The position numbers and the translations under genes are program-made. A DNA stretch of 64,000 nt from Beta vulgaris subsp. vulgaris (taxonomy: Eukaryota; Streptophyta; Magnoliopsida; Caryophyllales; Amaranthaceae): contig NC_079205.1 of assembly GCF_026745355.1 (NCBI RefSeq), positions 54,064,025 to 54,128,024 on the forward strand, given 5' to 3'. The notes under the pieces were generated by a model. It worked only from the letters and a program-made list of their open reading frames with translations, did not search any database and was not told the DNA's origin. Positions 23,812 to 36,430 of this stretch are shown piece after piece (positions within the stretch are counted from its first letter, which is position 1; every line of letters begins with the position of its first letter).

Positions 23812-26800
23812 TTGAAGATGAGAAAATCAATGGTGAGAATTTTTTAAAATTAGGGTTTTGAATGATTAGTTGAGTGAAATGTGTGATGTTGTTATCTCAT
23901 GAGAAACATATAAACATTGTGTTTGAGGAAGTGTGGGAGAGGAGACGGAAGAAGTAAGGAGGTGGTGGAGTGGAATTGTTTTGTCTCAAAACCCCTCCAT
24001 AAACCCTTGTTTGTCGGAGGTTCTGGTTCAGTGTTTAGTTTCCTGAAATGCCCTTGTCTTGGGGGAGAAATCAACTCAAGTGATATGGAAAATAAAACTT
24101 GACAAGGGTGCTCTACTGCTCCATTCACCATAAAATGTACTTGAAAAATGGTGAAAAAGTGTCCAAAGTCATTACAAGTCATTTAAGAAAATGAAGGAAG
24201 TATTTAGGCGTATTGTATATTTAAAGATATAGTTTTACTCGTTGCTGATTTGAAACTCCCTAAATGAGGAAATACAGTTTCAAATGAGATATAGTTGAGC
24301 AGAATATAGTCTTGATAGTTCGGTACACCAAAGTTTAAATGTGCGACATAGGTTTTAGTACAATGGCGGGAGTGTGAAAGTTGCAATTACTACAAAAAAC
24401 AAATGAAGAAATGTCCAAATTAGCATCTTCATCAATTACATCCTCCAAGCATGTTCAAAAATGCACCCTCCTTCATTCCACAATAAGCCAAAATTTCATT
24501 CAAAGATAATTCCAAGACTCGAGTCATGCAGCAAACTCAAAAGCAATTCAGTTTCCCATTTCAACTGGCAGCACTTATCGCAAATGTATCCGTTTCATCT
24601 ATAGTGGGATGAAGTAAATATTTTGGACTTCGTTGAGACGATAAAAGTCTAAAATATACACGGTAAATTAATGCGAAAATTATAACATATTTCCTAAATT
24701 GTACTGTTGAATTATTTGAAAGATGGACATCTAGAACTAAAGTGTTTAGTATCCACAGATCGGTTGAGTCTACGTATTTAGGTATATTTAAAGATATAGT
24801 TTTGCTCATTCTCAATTTGAAACTCTTCAAATGAGTAAATACAGTTTCAAATTAGTAAGATATAGTTGAGCAAAACATAGTCTTGACTCTTGATAGTTCA
24901 GTACACCAAAAATTTAAATGTGCGACATAGGTTTTGGTACAATGGCGGGAGTGTGGGAGTTCTTCACCTCCACTAGATTTTCTTGTTCCTTATTTCCACT
25001 AACTAGTCCCAACACTTAGCCCCAACCTTCTTCTATTGTCCCAATGGGAAATAGCAAAGTTCGTTCACTTCGTTATCTCTTCTACTTTTACTATACCCAC
25101 TACGTATTTCCTCAGTGACAAAGCCACGTTATGAGCACTAGTTTCAATGGACCTACTTGAATTTCTTTAAGTATAAATGTGTTTTTATGGCATCACCTAT
25201 GATGTTGCTGCCACATTGGCTGAAATTCCATAAATCAATAGATGCAAGTTCAAATCTCTTTTTTTTTTAGTGAAAGTTATAACGTTTCTTAATTGTTTTT
25301 TTTTTGTGAAGTTAAATTTTATTGACCTCATATGGTTGCAACAATGTTAGATCTACCACTACAAACTACATTCTACGAATACATAATTAATGATTCTATG
25401 TTCACAGAGCCTAATAGTGGAACTAGGTATGCCTTTTTTTTTTTATTCTATGACATAAGTAAAACCCACACCATTTTCTTGTTTTTCCTTTAGAGTTAAC
25501 GATGTTGATGGAGTTGGGGTAGTTATAAAGGATGGTACAGACCTCCATGCCCATACTAGCCAATAAATCTCATCTTCATCCCTCCTCCCACCACCTACGG
25601 TAATAGAAATATCAAAATTCATCCCTCCCTAACGGGTACAGTATATATAGAAACCATCTTCGCGCACCCACTCATATATACATGCCTCATCACTCGTTAC
25701 ACCTGCTCTATCACATACCAACTTTGTTAGAGACTTCCTTTCAAATGCCAAAAAAAGGGTAAATTAATAAATATATTGTACATGAGTTTTACAAAATTAA
25801 TTGACCGAGAATACGAAATTCATCCAATTGACATTCCTACTCACATCTTATTTCGTGAAATATCAAGATAATAGTGTATTACCACTTTTTTCAATAGGTT
25901 TACATTTACTTTGCTATTATTTACCAGATTTTGTACAAATGTTTTTCCCCTTATTATGGAATCATATTGTACATACTGAATTTACAAAGTCATAAGGGCG
26001 ATTTTGGTATGTCGTTCCCTTGCTTAGGTGATGATAGTCCCAATTTCCTGTTTATTATCCAACATATGTTTAACTAATCTTTATGAGAGTCGTTTGTCTC
26101 ATCTATTGGTGGACTTCTCTTATTTTGTAGAAGAAATTTGATTATTCAATGTATGTATGTTAATTATATACACATGCTTGTTGTGCGGTTCTATAAGACT
26201 ATCATTTTATTTGTATGCAATCGACTAAGTCAATATTACAAATTTCATCACAAAATTGCGGGACACCAAATTCACTAGTGAAAAGTTGTACAAAGACAAT
26301 GAATTAGAAATATGTTGAGTCGTCAAACTTATATTTTGGGGTTCTTAGCCCTTTCAAAAGATTTTTGTATAGTTTTTTATATTTGATTTCGTTGTTAATG
26401 TTTATCTATTGTAGATGTCGTATTGCCTTTAATTAATGAAAATTTAGTGTCTTCTGAAACTATGTTCAAACTTTTATAAAGTCATTAGACTATTAGGCTA
26501 TGTTCTTATGCAATAAAATGAATTGAACTAGAATTATGAAAACAAAGTAGTTGAAGTGAACGAAACTATGCCCAAAACAACATGGCGTTGATTTTCGATG
26601 CAAACTACTGTTCCTGACTTCTGTCCCCAAATGAGCAAGAATCCGATAGTTTTTGGCAGATTGTTGTAATTATAAACTACTTCCTTCATTTTCATTTAGC
26701 TGCGAACAGGCCCGTTCCTAACATATTGGAGGCCTTGGGGCGAACTAAGAAATATGGGCCATTAATTATCAACTTCTATTCTTGACATATATTGATTTAA

Positions 26801-27994
26801 AGATAATAATGGTCAAAGTTCGAATATGTTTTTTAGCTCATAAAATCTAAATTCATTTGATTTACATTTTCTATAAGATACCCACTAAATTGATGGTTAT
26901 ATATTTTTATGACTTGTCTTCCTAAATTGAGTCATATCTTGCTTCTTAAATTTATCATGTGATCCTTTACACCGAGTTGTCATTTCGAGTATGAGATTTG
27001 GATTATGAAATTGGCGCTTTATCCCTTTAGACTACTTAATATTTTTCTGGGTTTGAATTGTGAAAAAGAAGAGGCAACAATGCAGCTCCTCCTTTTTTTA
27101 AACAGTTTCACTTTAACATTTGCATTTTTACCAACGTATTAGTTTATCAACATCTAATATCTTTAACTATATTACTTTAGTGATTACAATTATTGTAAAA
27201 TATAATATTTTGAATGTACACATCAAGATAATTTTTATAGCATTTCATGTTAAAATTTGTTCTTATTAATTATTAATATTATTGGCGAAGTAGAGTAAAT
27301 GAACAATGTAAACATAAAAGTGAATTATACAATATCGAAGGGGTATGAAATAGCAAGAGGAACATAGTTAATACACTATATAAGAAGGAAAAAATCCAAA
27401 AGAAAATAAAATAAAAACCAAAAAAGAGAAAAGTTGAAAAGAAAGACGTAATGGGGTCGAACAAGGGATGTGGAGATACAATGGCATAATTATGTCAATC
27501 AGTTAACCAAAGAGCTAACCATATACTACTTAGTAAGTGTAATGCATACAGGTTAAATTTATAACAAATTACAAACCAACAATTGGTCTTTTTGTTCCTG
27601 AGCCTTGGACGGACACCCCTCTTGCAGAGGCTCAGAAACGAGCCTAACTACAAGTTGCAACAAAGAAATTTTTTATGTCTCACGAATCACGATACGTCAA
27701 TATCCCTTTGTTGCAACTATTCTAGACCTAGGAAGTATAACTTATTCTCCCACCTCTAACCATCGTTACAAAAATATTCCCAAGATCCGACTTCCCTAGC
27801 CTTGAGGCCACAAACGCCAAAATCATTTCTCCAAAATTCACAAATACTGAAATACATGCAGTTTGGCAACGTGGGCAACTCACACACCGGAAAAACGAAA
27901 CAATTTGCAGCCGATTCTCACTGCCCAACCCATTCCACCTATCACCGGTAAATTTTCTCTATCTCAAGTTAAATTCCGGTAGTTGAATGCTGAA
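23812..27994. other. Divergent intergenic region between Lon and the first PPR gene
   Basis: This should contain the Lon promoter (from 23811 rightwards) and the 5' region of the PPR gene at 27995. I see no third gene. It holds a ~180-bp direct repeat (listed separately), short T-runs near 25261 and 25290, and AT-rich sequence from 25700 to 27400. Around 27440-27540 the minus strand has tRNA-like wording (GGTTAGCTC... and GTTCGACCC), but it forms no cloverleaf. Confidence 0.5.
24207..24963. repeat. Direct repeat pair of ~180 bp
   Basis: 24207-24383 and 24778-24963 share 'TATTTAAAGATATAGTTTT', 'AATACAGTTTCAAAT', 'GATATAGTTGAGCA' and 'AATGTGCGACATAGGTTTT' plus 'ACAATGGCGGGAGTGTG', in the same order. 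The copies differ by scattered substitutions and a short indel, and the spacer shows no gene. Confidence 0.85.
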
Positions 27995-29845
27995 ATGTAT
28001 GCCTTTTCCCAACTACGTCGGTGTCTTAAATCAGTTAATCACCACTATAATACCCCTGTTTATCCCATCATATCTCTTAATAAATTTGTTAACTTGTTTA
28101 GTACTTCAAATTCAACCCAAATTAGTGAAATCCCAGAAACATCAAGTCCAATTTCAGCGATTTCTGAGATCATAGCTAAACAGCATTGGAAAGAATTGAG
28201 AGAAATTTTGAAAGAAACGAACCCTAATAATATTTTGCAACAATTGTTTGATTCTAAGTCTAACCCACGTGTGATTATTCAGTATTTTAAATGGTTGGAG
28301 GGAACATATGGTTTGTCGCATGACATTGAGGTGTATATTAAGCTTTTTTATTTGTTAGCTAGTGAGAAATTATATGGAGAAATTAGGAAGTTGTTGAATG
28401 TGTTTGTGAGGAATGGGAAGTACTCGAATTCCGAGATTTTTCATGCTCTGTCGAGGTTTGGTGACTCTGCTGGGGTTGATTCGATGTTGGTTGATATGTT
28501 GATTCAGACATATGTTAGGAGTTTGAAGGTTGGTTTGGCAGTTGAAGCGGTTAGGCGAGCTTGGCAATATGGGTTCAGGCTATCACTTTTGTCGTGTAAT
28601 CCGTTGTTAAGTGCTTTGGTTGATGAAGGGAAGATAAAGATTATGGAACATGTGTATAAGGAGATGATTAGGAGGAGAGTACATCCTAATCTTGTAACGT
28701 TTAACACGGTAATTAATGGGTTTTGTAAAGTTGGTCAGTTGCAACGGGCGAGTGATCTTTTGGAGGATATGAAATTATGGGGTTTATCTCCATCGGTTGT
28801 CACTTATAATACTCTTATTGACGGGTGTTGCAAGGGGGCGAGGGTTGGAAAGATGTATAAAGCGGATGCTCTTTTGAAAGAAATGGTGTCAATGAACATT
28901 AGTCCGGATGAGATCACCTACAATACTCTTATTGATGGGTTCTGTAAGGATCAAAACTTGCTGGCTGCTTTGAAGGTTTATAAAGAGATGCATATCCAAG
29001 GATTGAAGCCTGGTCTTATTACTTATAACCTACTGATCAGGGGGTTTTGTGATGATGGGAAAATTGACGAAGCTTTAGAGTTTAAGAATGACATGTCTCT
29101 TCTAGGTTTGAAGCCGAATATTATGACATATAATATCCTCATCAACGGCTTCTCTAAAAAGGGATTGGTCAAAGAAGCTACAGAGCTGCTAGAAGATGCT
29201 GACAAAAATGGTTTAATTCCTAGTGTTATAACCTTCAATACTTTGATTGATGCTCATTGCAAGGCTGGCATGATGGATGAAGCTGTTGCATTGCAAAAGT
29301 TAATGTTTGATAGAAACATTTCCCCAGATGTCTCAACGTATAATTGCTTGATTGGGGGCTTTTATAAAAATGACGATTTTCAGGCGGCTGGTGATATCTT
29401 AAAAGAAATGAAGGTTGTTGGGCTCGAAGCTGATACTGTGACATATAACATAAGGATAGGTGCTCTTTGCCAGAAAGGCAACACAAGAAAAGCAGTTAAG
29501 CTACTGGATCAAATGCTTCAGATGGGTGTAACTCCAACTCATGTGACCTATAATACCTTAATTGATGGCTACTGTACAAAAGGAAATCTCAGGGATGCCA
29601 TGAATATGAGAATGAGAATGGAGAAAGATGGTAAGCGAGCAAATGTTGTCACATATAATGTGCTATTAAAGGGTCTTTGTAACAAAGGCAAGCTGCTAGA
29701 AGCAAACAAGCTTCTAAATGAAATGCTGGAGAAAGGTTTAGTTCCTAACAGGATCACCTATGATATAATTAAGGAGGAAATGATGGAGAAAGGATTTGTT
29801 CCTGATATCGATGGACATCTTTATAACCAATCTTCTACGTCTTAA
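27995..29845 (+). CDS. P-class pentatricopeptide repeat protein, At1g09820-like
   Basis: An intronless gene for an organellar RNA-binding protein of the pure P class (no E or DYW tail). I start it at the ATG at 27995 (616 aa); the frame stays open upstream only through a TTG, and an out-of-frame ATG at 27987 could act as an upstream start. The first ~40 residues lack acidic residues apart from the extreme N-terminus and are rich in Ser, Arg and hydrophobics, as in organelle presequences. About 11 PPR motifs run from ~residue 200 to the end, recognisable as 'VTYNTLIDG.C..G' repeats; the third carries a three-residue insertion (GARVGK). The tail 'LNEMLEKGLVPNRITY', an acidic linker and 'GFVPDI.GHL' match, from memory, Arabidopsis At1g09820. 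The precise RNA target is unknown. Confidence 0.93.
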   Translation: MYAFSQLRRCLKSVNHHYNTPVYPIISLNKFVNLFSTSNSTQISEIPETSSPISAISEIIAKQHWKELREILKETNPNNILQQLFDSKSNPRVIIQYFKWLEGTYGLSHDIEVYIKLFYLLASEKLYGEIRKLLNVFVRNGKYSNSEIFHALSRFGDSAGVDSMLVDMLIQTYVRSLKVGLAVEAVRRAWQYGFRLSLLSCNPLLSALVDEGKIKIMEHVYKEMIRRRVHPNLVTFNTVINGFCKVGQLQRASDLLEDMKLWGLSPSVVTYNTLIDGCCKGARVGKMYKADALLKEMVSMNISPDEITYNTLIDGFCKDQNLLAALKVYKEMHIQGLKPGLITYNLLIRGFCDDGKIDEALEFKNDMSLLGLKPNIMTYNILINGFSKKGLVKEATELLEDADKNGLIPSVITFNTLIDAHCKAGMMDEAVALQKLMFDRNISPDVSTYNCLIGGFYKNDDFQAAGDILKEMKVVGLEADTVTYNIRIGALCQKGNTRKAVKLLDQMLQMGVTPTHVTYNTLIDGYCTKGNLRDAMNMRMRMEKDGKRANVVTYNVLLKGLCNKGKLLEANKLLNEMLEKGLVPNRITYDIIKEEMMEKGFVPDIDGHLYNQSSTS

Positions 29846-32800
29846 TCTAGCTCAGAGCTAATTGCCTGAATGCTTTTATATCACTGTTTTGTTGACAGTT
29901 GATGATGTTAGATGCTTCTTGCTGCTTCTGGACTTCTGAATTTCCCTTCTTGAAGATATTCCACCCATTGATAGAGAACTGGAAGAAGAATATTCAGAAG
30001 TAGATTACATGGCTGCACCATCCTGTATTTGACCGAGGATTATGTCACTGTTTGGCTACACTTATTTGTGGGGCTTGTAATCAATGATCGGCTACCTTTT
30101 GGTGTAAGCCCCTCCATAAAATTATGTTTAGTTTAAATGTGAAATATCTATATATGTTGTACGTTCTTTTCCCTCGGGTTAGATTAATTATGAATCTATA
30201 TGGCCTGACTTGGGAGTTCTGTGTAAGTAATTGATTTACTACAAAATTACCACTTACTGGGGTGGATATAAGCTGACAAGCAAATTATTTGGATCTGTTA
30301 CTATCTGACTATCTCTACTACCAGGGTGAAGCTGAATGAAAAAAGATGAGCTTCTTTACATAAGAAATGGTCTTTCTTAGATAATTTTTTTCGAAGTAAT
30401 GTCTATCAATGTTGAGCATGAGACGCCATCTGCAAAAGCAAGCTTTGTTATCTCTGCTGATCAGCTAGACAAGTGCATTTTGAATGCCTTTGTTATGGAA
30501 TGGGGACCTTAGGCAGCTCGTAGCTTGTAGTTATAAAAGCAGGAGGAAACTGAGAAGCTCTTTTCTCATCCAATTTGATATGTACCTTTTTCGTGGACAA
30601 CATTACAAGAACATAAATGGAATGGTGGATTGGCAGCATTTAATGTATTCCTCTATCTCAAAAGGAGAGAGTCTAAAAGGTACCAGTTCCTTCTTTTTTT
30701 CTTCTGAAGTTTTCCCCTCTAGTTTTAGGAACTTTAGCCTAGGCGCCTAGCTTGAAGCTCCATGCTCTAGAAAAACTAATATACTATTAAGTGCCTCATA
30801 GCTTGTAGGAAAGGCAATGATACCTTGGAGACTTATAGAAAATGGAAGACATCCTTTTTGTGTATGAATACACTTATAATGTGTCTGCATCGCTGCCTTG
30901 AACATAGAGCAGATGTGACCTTTTATAAGACACATGGTTTCAAGATTGTACTTTTATAAGACTAGGTGGCTTTATATGTTTGAAATATGGCGTAGAAAAT
31001 ATTACTTTATTGCTGCCAGTGGAATTCTCTCGAGGAAGAGGGTGGACCATGGACCTGATGTTTGGACTCGTTTAATTTAAGACTTAAGTCTTCCTAAGTT
31101 CATGGTTCTTGTCTTTAATACTTTCCGGACAAAGACTGGGAAATTGTAAGAAGATGGAAGGAAGTTGGGACCAGTGTTACCTAATACGCTATCCAATTCG
31201 CCTTTTGAATTCGCAATTCACCCAAAATGAGCCAAAATAAACCAAAACCGACCATGATTCGCTTGTCTCAATTCACAATTCGCGGAGGTATTAGCGAATT
31301 AGGTAACACTGGTTGGGACTAGAAAAAGTTGTACTAAACTTTACTTTTTGGGGACCTGCGCAAGTCTGCTTGTCTTCTACTCTCTATATGCTGCAGAAAT
31401 AGAGGTCTCAACTTTTGGTTTTCTGTTAACCTTTTCCGTTGAAATTTGAATCTTCCTTCTCTATGTATAGACATTTTTCTTTTCATACTTTCAGGATGTA
31501 GTATTCTCTTTTTTAGCAAGTTCTGCATCTTTGTGTTTCACTGCAGAAGTATTCGTATCTCACTCATAAGAGTTCTTAGCTGCAGGCGTATGAATATTTA
31601 TTTTGAAGGGATACGACATGTCATTCGCTGACCTTCTCACTTTTTGAGATGTCTTGGATTAAATCAACAGGGTATATGGCAATTGTTTGCCGGTTGAAAT
31701 CCCAGTTCTCTCTTATAGATTTTTGGATGGTTGCATTGGGAACAGGTTCAAATTTTTTCTGTACGAAGTGCATTTGTCTAAAGACTTGAAGTTTATTGTC
31801 CCATGTGAAAATGATTCCATTGTGTCTTTGTCCATGTGTCTTTGCTTCATGTTGTCCCACTGTTTCTACTGAGAGAGATGGGAGGGGAAGAGAGATCTTT
31901 GCCTGAAACATAGACTCATATTGATATGTTACTGAACTCTGTGGTCAGATTCCTCTGATGCTGATGCTTTATGTTGACTTGTTACCACCAAGATGACCTT
32001 GGTGTGGTTATTCTTCTATTGCGATAATTTATTGTTCTGTATTGTTCAATCTTAAGTTCAATATTTCGACATTGGACTCCATGACTGACTTGCATCCACC
32101 AAAAAGTGATATGGATCTATGAGAATTGTAGGTTGAAGGATGTAGTACATGATGGAATCAAAACAAGAGATTCATCATCTCAGGATATTCTGGTCATTTA
32201 GACTCTGATTTTCCTAATCTGATGACTTATTTGGTTCAGATACTGCCAAACCTTGTGCAGAGGCGAAACATCTTACTAGCGCTGAAGGATCTGGTGAAGT
32301 CTTACAAGAGAATCGTATGATTCAAAAATCTCATAGACCTGTGTCCAATATAGCTGCCAAAGGGAGTAGGGGACATCTGGGAGGAGCAATACAGCTTCTG
32401 AACAGGAAGAAAAAAGGTTCTTTTTGCGAGAAAAGGTAGTTATATTTTAAAAGCTAGGATGTTTTGCAAGGGCAATCTAGAGATGGTTATATGAAGAGCT
32501 ACAGCTTTGTTCTGCCAGCTTTTTCAGTTGTTAGAGCTGTTGAGGAAATCCTTTTGCCCTCTAGTAAAGTAATTGTAGATGTCCCTAAGACCAAGGAGAC
32601 AGTTGAAGTTTATCTTGAAGAGGTCAGCAAAATCTAGTTTTCCTACTATACAGGATCTAAATACGGAGTCAGGATGGAAGAGGCTGTTCATGTAGTGTCT
32701 CGTAGTTCTGTAATCTGTTCCAGATGTTTCTAAAGTAGGTACTGGAGATGTCCTGTGTCCTGGCAAAGAGGAACAAGAAAGGGCATGTTGTAGATGTCAT

Positions 32801-34612
32801 TTGCTGTATTCTTTCTATGGAAGAGCGCTTGCGAGGTTTTCCATATGATCCATGGCTACAACTTGAGTATAGAGAGCTTTGGGACACCTGTTCTCAAAGC
32901 ATCTGATGTTTTGTCGCTGAAACTCCCTCTGCTTTTATGGTAATGTTTGTTTTCTAACTTCCTAATTCAGATATTCTCAAGTCAGTTCATGGTAGGCCAT
33001 TTGTCCAAGCGAGGATAGAAATATAGCTTCTAAAAGATGGAGGTTTGAGGTGTAGTAATATTTCTGAACCTGGATTCTCAAATTTCAATGTTTGGTTTTT
33101 AGCCAATGAGTTGGTAATCGGTATGTAGTATGAAAGCTTTTGTAAATCTTGTGTGCCAATGGAAGTTTATGTATCTAATGGGCTCCGTCATCCCAATTTC
33201 ATAGATATTACCCCAAATCACTTTAGAAGTCAACTTAGCTAAGTGATGAGTGATGACTTGATGACTTTTACTAGGATGACAATATGACATATTACCTCAG
33301 TTTTTATTGTAACATTTGCCTTTTTGGTGAGTTAACTAAAATAATCATATGTTGCATCTAAAAAAAAGTGACTAAGTCGTTTGTATATAATATCATGTTG
33401 TTCTCTACAAGACCCTATAAAAGCTTTTTCTGCAATGTCGACGCAAATCGAGAAAATAGGACCATTTTTATTACTGGCATTGATGTGGATCTTACTGAAT
33501 CTGAGTGCTCCTTGTGCTAATATGCCATTATAAACATTTGTCTTTCTTTTGAGTTTTTTGGGGGTATATATTGTATAATCATGAAGTATATTCATGCAAA
33601 GGCATAAAATAGCAAAATCAATCAAATCCTTAAAATTTAATTTTAATGCATAAACATCACATTGAACACAACCTGAAAAACAATCAAAGGCATAATATAC
33701 AAAGAATATCAAATATGCTTGAATTTTAGTTCTCGATATTAAAAAATAACTCAATGAATTTCTACAAATCCTTGCTATCCGAAAATGGTTAACCATTTCT
33801 CATTCTCATCATAGTTCCGAAACATAAGTTTTTGGTCGAAGAAGATGAAAAGTTGGTCTGGAGAGAATAATAGGTTCAAAAAAAGAAAATATTTCAAGCG
33901 AGAAGAATGGTTACCAATATCGAAGAAGGTAGTAGGGCGTATGAAATCTTGTTCATACATGTGACGTGCCAAATATATCATTTCTCCCTTTTTCCCCCGG
34001 TCCACACTACCAGATCCATTTAAGTCGTTTTGCTCTCTCTTTAGTAGATTTCTTTTGTTTGGATTATTGCTAATAGAGAAATTTTAGCCCATACAAGAGA
34101 TCTCTTGCCTAATTTTGATTTTATTTGTAGAATTAGGATTTAGGCCTCAAATTTGAGCAATTATTAAATTTGTAATTAGGAAATCGAAGAACAAAAGGTG
34201 GAAAAGAGATATTATATAAAAAAAACCTTTTAATAGGGCCCACTTAAACGAAAATCTGGACAAAATTTGTTATCTGATGGTAACTTTCGCAAATCTCTAA
34301 CATAAATGATGGTAAAATTCAAAAATAGTTCTAAAAAGTGGCAAAACTCAAAATCAACAACAAAATAATGGTAAAAGAAAAAAAAAATCATCTTTTAAAT
34401 ATAAATAAGGAAAGAACTCAATATTTCTTGATCTATAGGACCAAAAAACATCGCCTGAGGCTATAGAATGCGAAATTGTATCGAACACATCAAATTGACA
34501 CCAAATGCTCTTTGAAATTGGTATAACAAACAAAAGAGTGCAAAAAGTCAATTACAAAATAAAGATTTGTATCTCAATTTTGGGTTGAGATTAATGGTCT
34601 AACACCACTACG
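29846..34612. other. Intergenic region between PPR genes; no confirmed gene
   Basis: The first several hundred bases probably include the 3' UTR of the upstream PPR gene. A 140-bp hAT MITE lies at 31172. Between ~32236 and 32910 several plus-strand stretches look coding-like but share no start, frame or recognised family (see findings). The minus-strand open frames at 33332-34005 sit in AT-rich sequence and I do not support them. A minimal upstream ORF (ATG GTC TAA) lies at 34594-34602, just before the next PPR gene. Confidence 0.5.
31172..31311. mobile_element. 140-bp hAT-type MITE
   Basis: Terminal inverted repeats CAGTGTTACCTAAT(A/T)CGCT are flanked by a perfect 8-bp target duplication GTTGGGAC (31164-31171 and 31312-31319). 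The 8-bp duplication and the CAGTG start identify the hAT superfamily. It has no coding capacity. Confidence 0.93.
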
Positions 34613-36430
34613 ATGAAGCTTACTCCTAAAGCTTTTGCTGCCTTCTTTCATGGTGGTACTACTGGTATTACTCCTTTTCCTTCTTTATCTTTTTATTTTC
34701 ATTCACGCAATTACTCCATTGTAACTGATGCTATTATTCAAGATCATAGGTTATTTCTTCAATCAGTTAGAGAACACTGCAAATTAGGGTTTTCAAATCT
34801 CAATTTCCCCCTTTCTCTCTTCCATCAAATGCTCTCTTTGCGCCCTCTTCCTTCTATCATCGTTTTCACTCAACTCTTCACTGCCATGTCTAAATTGAAG
34901 CGTCTTCACCCTCACTCCACCATTATCTCTCTCATCAGAGACCTTGAATTCTCTGGTGTTCGACCCAATTGGTATTCATTGGGTATTCTCACCAATTGTT
35001 ACTGCCATTTGGGCCGTGTTGATTTCGGCTTCTCTCTTCTCGCCAAAAGACTTAAGCTTGGTTACCCCTTTGATCGTGATTGTGTTATCTTTACTACTTT
35101 AATCAATGGCTTTATCCACTGTGATAAGCTTCCTCAAGCTCTTCAATTGCTAGATCAAATTGTTAAGCTAGGTTTCCAACCCAACATTGTTACCTATGGT
35201 GCTATTTTCAAAGGCCTTTGTAGGATTGGTGACAATGCTGCTGCCCTCCACTTGCTCAGGAAGATGCAGTCTAGTCCTTGTCAGCCTGGTCTTGTCATAT
35301 ATAGCACCATCATTGATAGTCTCTGTAAGGATAGGCTGTTGAAAGAGGCCCTCGACCTGTTCACCGCCATGAAAAGTGAGGGCATTATACCTGACGTTAT
35401 CACTTATACCTCCTTAATTAGAGGTCTCTACAACTCCGGCTTCGAGGTCGAGGCTAAAGATATGCTAGCTCAGATGTTGGAGTGTAACATAGCACCAGAT
35501 GTTATCACCTTCAACATGCTTGTTGACATGTTTTGCAAAGATGGGAATGTTAATGAAGCACAAGCTATTCTAGACTACATGATTGAGAAAGATGAGATTC
35601 CAAATGTCATAACTTACAGTGCTTTACTTGATGGTTATTGTTTGCGTGGTCAGATGGAGGATGCCGAAAAGCTACTTGATCTTATGGCCCAAAATGGTTG
35701 TGAGCCTGATATTGTAAGTTTTAGCACTATCATTAATGGATATTGCAAGGCTAGAAACATGGACAAGGCCCTCAACTTGTTTCAAGAAATACTTCAGAAA
35801 GGGATGAAACCTGATGTTGTAACCTATACCACTCTCATTGATGCATTGTGCAAAGCCAATAGACTTTCCCTTGCACGCCAGATGTTCAAGGAAATGGGAG
35901 TTCAAGGAGTTATTCCAGATGCTGTCACATATGCTTCAATGCTTGATGGCCTATGCAAACATATGCTGCTTGATGAGGCAGTGGCGTTACTTGAAGAAAT
36001 GGAGGATAATGGTGTTAAGCCTACTGTTGTCATATATAATATCCTAATGGACAGTTTGTGTGAGGCTGGGAAACTCGTAGATGCATTAAAATTCTTCTCA
36101 GATCTTGTATTGAAGGGCCTACAACCTGATGTGATAACATATAATACAATGATTAAAGGTTTATGCAAGAAAGGGCTCATGGATGAGGCTATCCTATTGT
36201 CGAGGAAAATGGAGGAACACAATTGCTCCCCTAATGATCGTACTTATAATACAATTATCAGAGGATATATTCTCAACAATGACTTATCGAACGCATTTCA
36301 CTATTGTGATCTTATGGTTAGCAAGGGATTCAAAGGTGATGCTGACACTTTCTCGTTATTTATTCGCCTCTTGTCTTCTGATAACTTAAGTGACTCATCA
36401 AAGGACCAAGTGCGGAAATTCATCAATTAA
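34613..36430 (+). CDS. RFL-type (restorer-of-fertility-like) P-class PPR protein, copy A
   Basis: An intronless 605-residue gene. After a presequence-like N-terminus rich in Phe, Ser and basic residues (~1-45), the conserved lead-in 'SVREHCKLGFSNLN' is followed by about 14 PPR motifs and a partial terminal motif ending at 'VRKFIN'. Arrangement, length and the lead-in match the RFL subfamily, whose known members act in mitochondria on transcripts including those of cytoplasmic male sterility genes. Whether this copy restores fertility cannot be told. Motif position 5/35 pairs, in order: T/N, G/D, T/N, G/G, S/D, T/D, N/N, S/D, S/D, T/D, A/T, N/D, N/N, N/D. The start ATG follows a three-codon upstream ORF by 10 bases. 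It is very similar to the gene at 46899-48722. Confidence 0.95.
   Translation: MKLTPKAFAAFFHGGTTGITPFPSLSFYFHSRNYSIVTDAIIQDHRLFLQSVREHCKLGFSNLNFPLSLFHQMLSLRPLPSIIVFTQLFTAMSKLKRLHPHSTIISLIRDLEFSGVRPNWYSLGILTNCYCHLGRVDFGFSLLAKRLKLGYPFDRDCVIFTTLINGFIHCDKLPQALQLLDQIVKLGFQPNIVTYGAIFKGLCRIGDNAAALHLLRKMQSSPCQPGLVIYSTIIDSLCKDRLLKEALDLFTAMKSEGIIPDVITYTSLIRGLYNSGFEVEAKDMLAQMLECNIAPDVITFNMLVDMFCKDGNVNEAQAILDYMIEKDEIPNVITYSALLDGYCLRGQMEDAEKLLDLMAQNGCEPDIVSFSTIINGYCKARNMDKALNLFQEILQKGMKPDVVTYTTLIDALCKANRLSLARQMFKEMGVQGVIPDAVTYASMLDGLCKHMLLDEAVALLEEMEDNGVKPTVVIYNILMDSLCEAGKLVDALKFFSDLVLKGLQPDVITYNTMIKGLCKKGLMDEAILLSRKMEEHNCSPNDRTYNTIIRGYILNNDLSNAFHYCDLMVSKGFKGDADTFSLFIRLLSSDNLSDSSKDQVRKFIN

Noticed and set aside
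27440..27540. tRNA-like wording on the minus strand (GGTTAGCTC... GTTCGACCC)
   Set aside because: No acceptor stem or cloverleaf can be drawn, and there is no clear A-tail or target duplication to call a SINE.
33332..34005. Two overlapping minus-strand open frames (154 and 76 residues)
   Set aside because: AT-rich sequence, biased to Phe, Ile, Lys and Asn, with no recognisable domain and no splice structure that joins them.
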